Source: Crocinitomicaceae bacterium (GTDB lineage Bacteria > Bacteroidota > Bacteroidia > Flavobacteriales_G > Salibacteraceae). Taken from it: 36,046 bases of DNA. The DNA is taken from positions 1 through 36,046 of the forward strand of contig PAVO01000012.1 in assembly GCA_002713215.1 (NCBI GenBank). Direction: 5' to 3'. Below, piece by piece: positions 34,101-36,046 of this stretch. Position numbers and translations under genes: made by a program. The notes beneath the pieces were generated by a model that was not told the origin of the DNA, did not search any database, and saw nothing but the letters and a program-made list of their open reading frames with translations. Position 1 is the first letter of the stretch; the number at the start of each line of letters is the position of its first letter.

Positions 34101-34260
34101 CCGGGTAAACTACCTCAATTTTAAGTATTCGACTCTCTGATACCGGAAAGAAATTCTTCTTCCAGCTCTGTAACCCGATCCACCCGAAAATCATGATCAG
34201 GGCCATAAGGGTATTCCCGGCAACCGGATATTTTATAAAGTATGCAATCAGATTTCTCAC
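31111..34260 (-). CDS. RND efflux transporter permease
   Basis: 1049-residue inner-membrane proton antiporter of the AcrB/MdtB (HAE1-like) group, exporting drugs or other toxic compounds through the TolC partner. The N-terminus has one helix (MRNLIAYFIKYPVAGNTLMAL), then a large periplasmic domain (VVYPGSSPEEIEKGV). TM4 at about residues 390-405 carries the proton-relay pair in GILVDDGIVIGENIYKKY. The second half has VFVTIPFAIIGVGWGHFLHG and GIMVNDSLVFVSRVNEL. Both halves are complete. It starts at GTG 34260, 2 bases after the stop of the adaptor gene, with no ATG nearby. Substrate cannot be deduced. Confidence 0.95.
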   Translation of the reverse strand: MRNLIAYFIKYPVAGNTLMALIMIFGWIGLQSWKKNFFPVSESRILKIEVVYPGSSPEEIEKGVVLKIEDNLRGVTGIEQVSSVSSENTGVITVEVQKKYNTDLVLQDVKNAVDRIPSFPDGMEPPVIYKQEGRNFAISFALSGDVSLTVLKKFAQKVESDLLAMDGLSKVALSGFPEEEIEIAVRENSLQAHDLTFLQVNQAVVNANLEITGGRVKGRNEELIIRANTKGYYADKFRDIVVKTTPDGRILRLHEVADVRDVWAESPNRNFLNGEPSVIIEVSNTIEEDILDITESVRNYMEEFNAENDVVKTTLVRDGSTTLNGRIDLLLENGIMGFILVLLFLAFFLHVRLAFWVALSIPIAFTGMFILGANSDVSINVISLFGMILVVGILVDDGIVIGENIYKKYEEGIPPLQAAVDGTMQVLPAVFSAVVTTGIAFSTFFFLDGRLGDFAPDMAFVVISTLAFSLVEGAFILPAHVAHSRALSKEAIKNKIELFFDRTMTWLREKTYAPLLKFSLNNWVLAVSFPLALLFITIGGLKGGFIRWTFFPAIEQDFINVELELPAGTRENVTEQVLLRIEEGALAVSDSVQAEREDGNPIIVNTLLKLGPATNTGKVEIRLLDAETRLMKSQNIANLIREKIGPIYDAEKLVFSISTPFGKPISVSLLGNNLEELEQAKEELEAELEKIPALIDIVDNDKQGPRELTIKLKEKAYLMGLTMRDVVGQVRQGYFGQEVQRLQRGLDEVKVWVRYPIDDRSSVNKLENMRIRTQSGLEVPFYEIADYEIERGIVAINHLDGQREVRIEADMGDPEVSASDVMTNVKDTILPPILDKYPSLSVAFEGQSKEQEKMKKSGSTVIPMILLLMLAVIILTFRSMWQAVIVFVTIPFAIIGVGWGHFLHGHAISLLSMFGVIALIGIMVNDSLVFVSRVNELVKKYHDFDKAVFEAGKSRFRAIILTSVTTVAGLTPLIFERSFQAQFLIPMAITVAYGMMVATYITLIVLPVFLIVLNRIKIMVNWLWTGKKPSKEEVEPAIIELKSENEALI

Positions 34261-34262
34261 GA

Positions 34263-35381
34263 CTAGTCTTTGATTTGTTTCGGTGAAACCTTCATCCCAT
34301 TGAAGGCAGAACTAAATACCTGATTCATGATAAACTGCTCATTTTTCAATCCGTCAACCACCACTTCACTCTCCCCAATTTTGAGCACATTAACCTGCTC
34401 CAAGGCAAGGTTGGAATCGTTTACCAGGTAGAGTTGATCGACTCCAATTAGCAACTCTCGTGGAATTTTTACAGCATTGGAAAAACCACCGGATAGCACC
34501 GAACCGGAAAGGTACATTCCCTCCCTTAAATCGGTGGAGTTTACTGAAACATATAACTTAACGGTTTGCGAAGTCTGATCAATGTGCTGCGAAAGTCGCT
34601 TCACCTTCCCCACCCATGTCTTCGGAACATCCTCCGAGGTGAGCAGTACGCTATCACCCACTTGTATCAGGTTGGCATTGTTAAGACTTACGGCGGCTTC
34701 TAATTCGTAGGAGCCTGACTGAATAAAGGTTCCTAGTTTTTGCCCGACGCGTATCATCGTTCCCGGTTGTAAATTTCCTTCGCACAATACTCCAGAAAAC
34801 GGTGCCCTTAGATTGTACTTGGTTAATTTTTCTTCCTGACTTTTAATGGCATAGAATTGCTTATACACATCCCGGGAAGTCAGAAAATTCTTGTGTTTTT
34901 CGTTGTTTACTTTGGGTAATGGAAGTAGAGGTTTGGTTACATCAATGCTTGCAACGTACCGGTTCCATTCGTCATAAGCCTCCGGAAAATCGTACTTAAT
35001 GTCCGGCCCCAGCTGCACCAGCGCATTTAAGTAGCTCGACTTACTGGCCAACAAATTCAGGTAATATTCGGTGCTGTCTATTTTGAGCATTCTCTCCTCG
35101 TAACCAAACTGAACTCCTTCTTTGAATTGTTTGCCAGAAGCCAACAATACCCCCTGAACCTCGGAAAAGATTTCTACCCGATTCTCGGCTATCAGCTTGC
35201 CCGTTATAGCAATTTCGTTGTTTACGTAATTGTTGTATAATTTCTTAACCATAACTACCGGTGCGTCTGTGTTACCCGATTTCTTTTCGGGAGGTGTGGC
35301 CTGGGCTTCCAGGAACTTCATTATTCCAATTCCACCGGCAATTATCGCAATGCCCAAGGCAATGGTGACCTGTCTTTTCAT
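34263..35381 (-). CDS. HlyD-family periplasmic adaptor of the RND pump
   Basis: 372-residue membrane-fusion protein. An N-terminal membrane anchor (about 4-22; ITIALGI-like VTIALGIAIIAGGIGIM) has no lipobox. Next come the first lipoyl half (ENRVEIFSEVQGVLLASGK), a helical hairpin (about 105-185), the second lipoyl half (NLRAPFSGVLCEGNLQPGTMIRVGQ) and a barrel (SYELEAAVSLNNANLIQVGD). The ATG overlaps the MarR stop as ATGA, so the repressor and pump are translationally coupled. Confidence 0.93.
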   Translation of the reverse strand: MKRQVTIALGIAIIAGGIGIMKFLEAQATPPEKKSGNTDAPVVMVKKLYNNYVNNEIAITGKLIAENRVEIFSEVQGVLLASGKQFKEGVQFGYEERMLKIDSTEYYLNLLASKSSYLNALVQLGPDIKYDFPEAYDEWNRYVASIDVTKPLLPLPKVNNEKHKNFLTSRDVYKQFYAIKSQEEKLTKYNLRAPFSGVLCEGNLQPGTMIRVGQKLGTFIQSGSYELEAAVSLNNANLIQVGDSVLLTSEDVPKTWVGKVKRLSQHIDQTSQTVKLYVSVNSTDLREGMYLSGSVLSGGFSNAVKIPRELLIGVDQLYLVNDSNLALEQVNVLKIGESEVVVDGLKNEQFIMNQVFSSAFNGMKVSPKQIKD

Positions 35382-35833
35382 TTTTCCGTATTTAATCTGT
35401 TAAGAATTATCTCTTTAATAGCAATTAAGTGCTTTTTAAGTTCAGCGGACTCCTGCTCGCCTAATTCACTTTCAATGGATTGCAAATTGCTGAATCCAAT
35501 GGGGTAAAATCGATTGCGTAGTTCAATTCCTTTTTCTGTCGCAAACAGTTTTTTATTTCTTCGGTCTTCCTGGTCTTCACGTCGATCGACCAATTTCTTT
35601 TTTACGAGGCTATCCACCAATCTGGAAATTCCTGGCTTGGCTTTGTTCATTTTAGAGCAAATGAGTTGTTGGTTTACCCCTTCATGAAAGCTGATAAACA
35701 TAAGGAGTTTAAGCTGCTCAAAGGGAACTTCAATATCGTGCTGCGTTATCTCACGCTGCATAAAGGTGTTTAAAGCATTGGTAACTGTGTTGAACAGGTA
35801 TCCAATATTGTTATTTAAATCGGGTTTCTTCAT
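35378..35833 (-). CDS. MarR-family transcriptional regulator
   Basis: 151-residue winged-helix protein of the MarR family. The DNA-binding core is QQLICSKMNKAKPGISRLVDSLVKKKLVDRREDQEDRRNKKLF-like, with the classic wing DRREDQEDRRNKKL. Dimerisation helices lie at both ends (NNIGYLFNTVTNALNTFMQ; GEQESAELKKHLIAIKE). It is the first gene of the pump operon. A perfect palindrome 4 bases upstream of its ATG sits at the expected transcription start, the standard arrangement for a self-repressed MarR efflux operon released by a ligand. Confidence 0.92.
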   Translation of the reverse strand: MKKPDLNNNIGYLFNTVTNALNTFMQREITQHDIEVPFEQLKLLMFISFHEGVNQQLICSKMNKAKPGISRLVDSLVKKKLVDRREDQEDRRNKKLFATEKGIELRNRFYPIGFSNLQSIESELGEQESAELKKHLIAIKEIILNRLNTEK

Positions 35834-35836
35834 TTA

Positions 35837-35850
35837 GTTAACATGTTAAC
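35837..35850. promoter_or_regulatory. Palindromic operator of the MarR-RND operon
   Basis: GTTAACATGTTAAC is a perfect 14-bp palindrome between the -7 element (35856-35863) and the marR ATG (35833). Binding there would block transcription initiation. Size and placement fit a MarR dimer site. Confidence 0.7.
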
Positions 35851-35855
35851 AGTTG

Positions 35856-35863
35856 CAAACATA
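35856..35863 (-). promoter_or_regulatory. -7 element of the MarR-RND operon
   Basis: The minus strand reads TATGTTTG, 22 bases upstream of the marR ATG, with the start site predicted inside the palindrome at 35837-35850. Confidence 0.6.
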
Positions 35864-35961
35864 ACTAATTTTTAAATGATGGGTTAAATTGTTTTTAAAC
35901 TAATGTTAAAATAGCTTGATGCGCAGAATAATGTGAACCTTACGGTTTGTCAGTCTGATTT

Positions 35962-36046
35962 CTATGACAGAGCCAAACGATTTTCGAATAAATCTTGCTT
36001 CTTGATCAAAGCATAAACAATATGAATGATTTTATTTCTAACAGCA
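35962..36046 (-). CDS. C-terminal end of a transposase, IS110-like (partial)
   Basis: Entering from the right edge, the minus strand is open for 28 codons and stops at TAG 35964-35962. It reads AVRNKIIHIVYALIKKQDL, then FENRLALS. The AVRNKIIxxxYALxKKxxxF pattern is what I associate with the extreme C-terminus of IS110/IS116-type transposases from Bacteroidota; I cannot confirm this without a search. Between its stop and the marR promoter (about 35864-35961) I see no gene; the small repeat AACC-TTAC-GGTT sits at 35937-35948. The rest of the element lies outside the window. Confidence 0.5.
   Translation of the reverse strand, partial: AVRNKIIHIVYALIKKQDLFENRLALS

Overview
The window looks like chromosomal DNA of a Bacteroidota member, most likely a marine Flavobacteriia or Cryomorphaceae-like lineage. 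Four things support this: two secreted proteins end in type IX secretion (T9SS) C-terminal domains; the left edge carries a two-component-regulator-propeller sensor; several genes are preceded by the Bacteroidota sigma-A -7 element (TAnnTTTG) rather than E. coli-like promoters; and genes lack clear Shine-Dalgarno sites. I see no tRNA, rRNA or CRISPR array. The only sign of a mobile element is a transposase tail at the extreme right edge. No intergenic gap exceeds about 300 bases.

Layout. 1-2328 (-): propeller/Y_Y_Y sensor kinase cut off by the left edge. 2507-5145 (-): formate-tetrahydrofolate ligase (fhs) and a bestrophin-like anion channel. 5203-11857: an LPS inner-core sugar cluster built as two divergent units. 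The leftward unit is kdsB, kdsA, a transaldolase-CBS fusion and a KdsC-like phosphatase. The rightward unit is kdnA, kdnB and a GT2 glycosyltransferase. Together they point to synthesis and activation of 8-amino-3,8-dideoxy-D-manno-octulosonate (Kdo8N). The arabinose-5-phosphate isomerase KdsD is not in the cluster; a transaldolase joined to a KdsD-like CBS pair sits where it would be expected. This is the most unusual part of the window.

12038-15526 (+): a compact polyphosphate operon, sixA-ppk1-ppx. 15694-16386 (+): an orphan NarL/LuxR response regulator. 16657-22020 (+): two large T9SS-exported proteins, with notable inverted repeats in their leader and intergenic DNA. 22066-23537 (-): a secreted TonB-C/TPR-like protein overlapping an AlkD-like DNA glycosylase. 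23628-27236 (-): operon of proS, an outer-membrane beta-barrel, a lipoprotein and an SPFH/prohibitin protein, closed by a clear terminator. 27370-29712 (-): two tandem paralogous fatty-acid desaturases. 29789-35833 (-): a tightly packed MarR-HlyD-RND-TolC efflux operon whose promoter overlaps a perfect 14-bp palindrome. 35962-36046 (-): C-terminal tail of a probable IS110-type transposase.

Several starts were moved from the longest open frame using promoter position, ATGA overlaps or paralogue alignment: kdsB, GT2, AlkD, the lipoprotein, the beta-barrel and the second desaturase.
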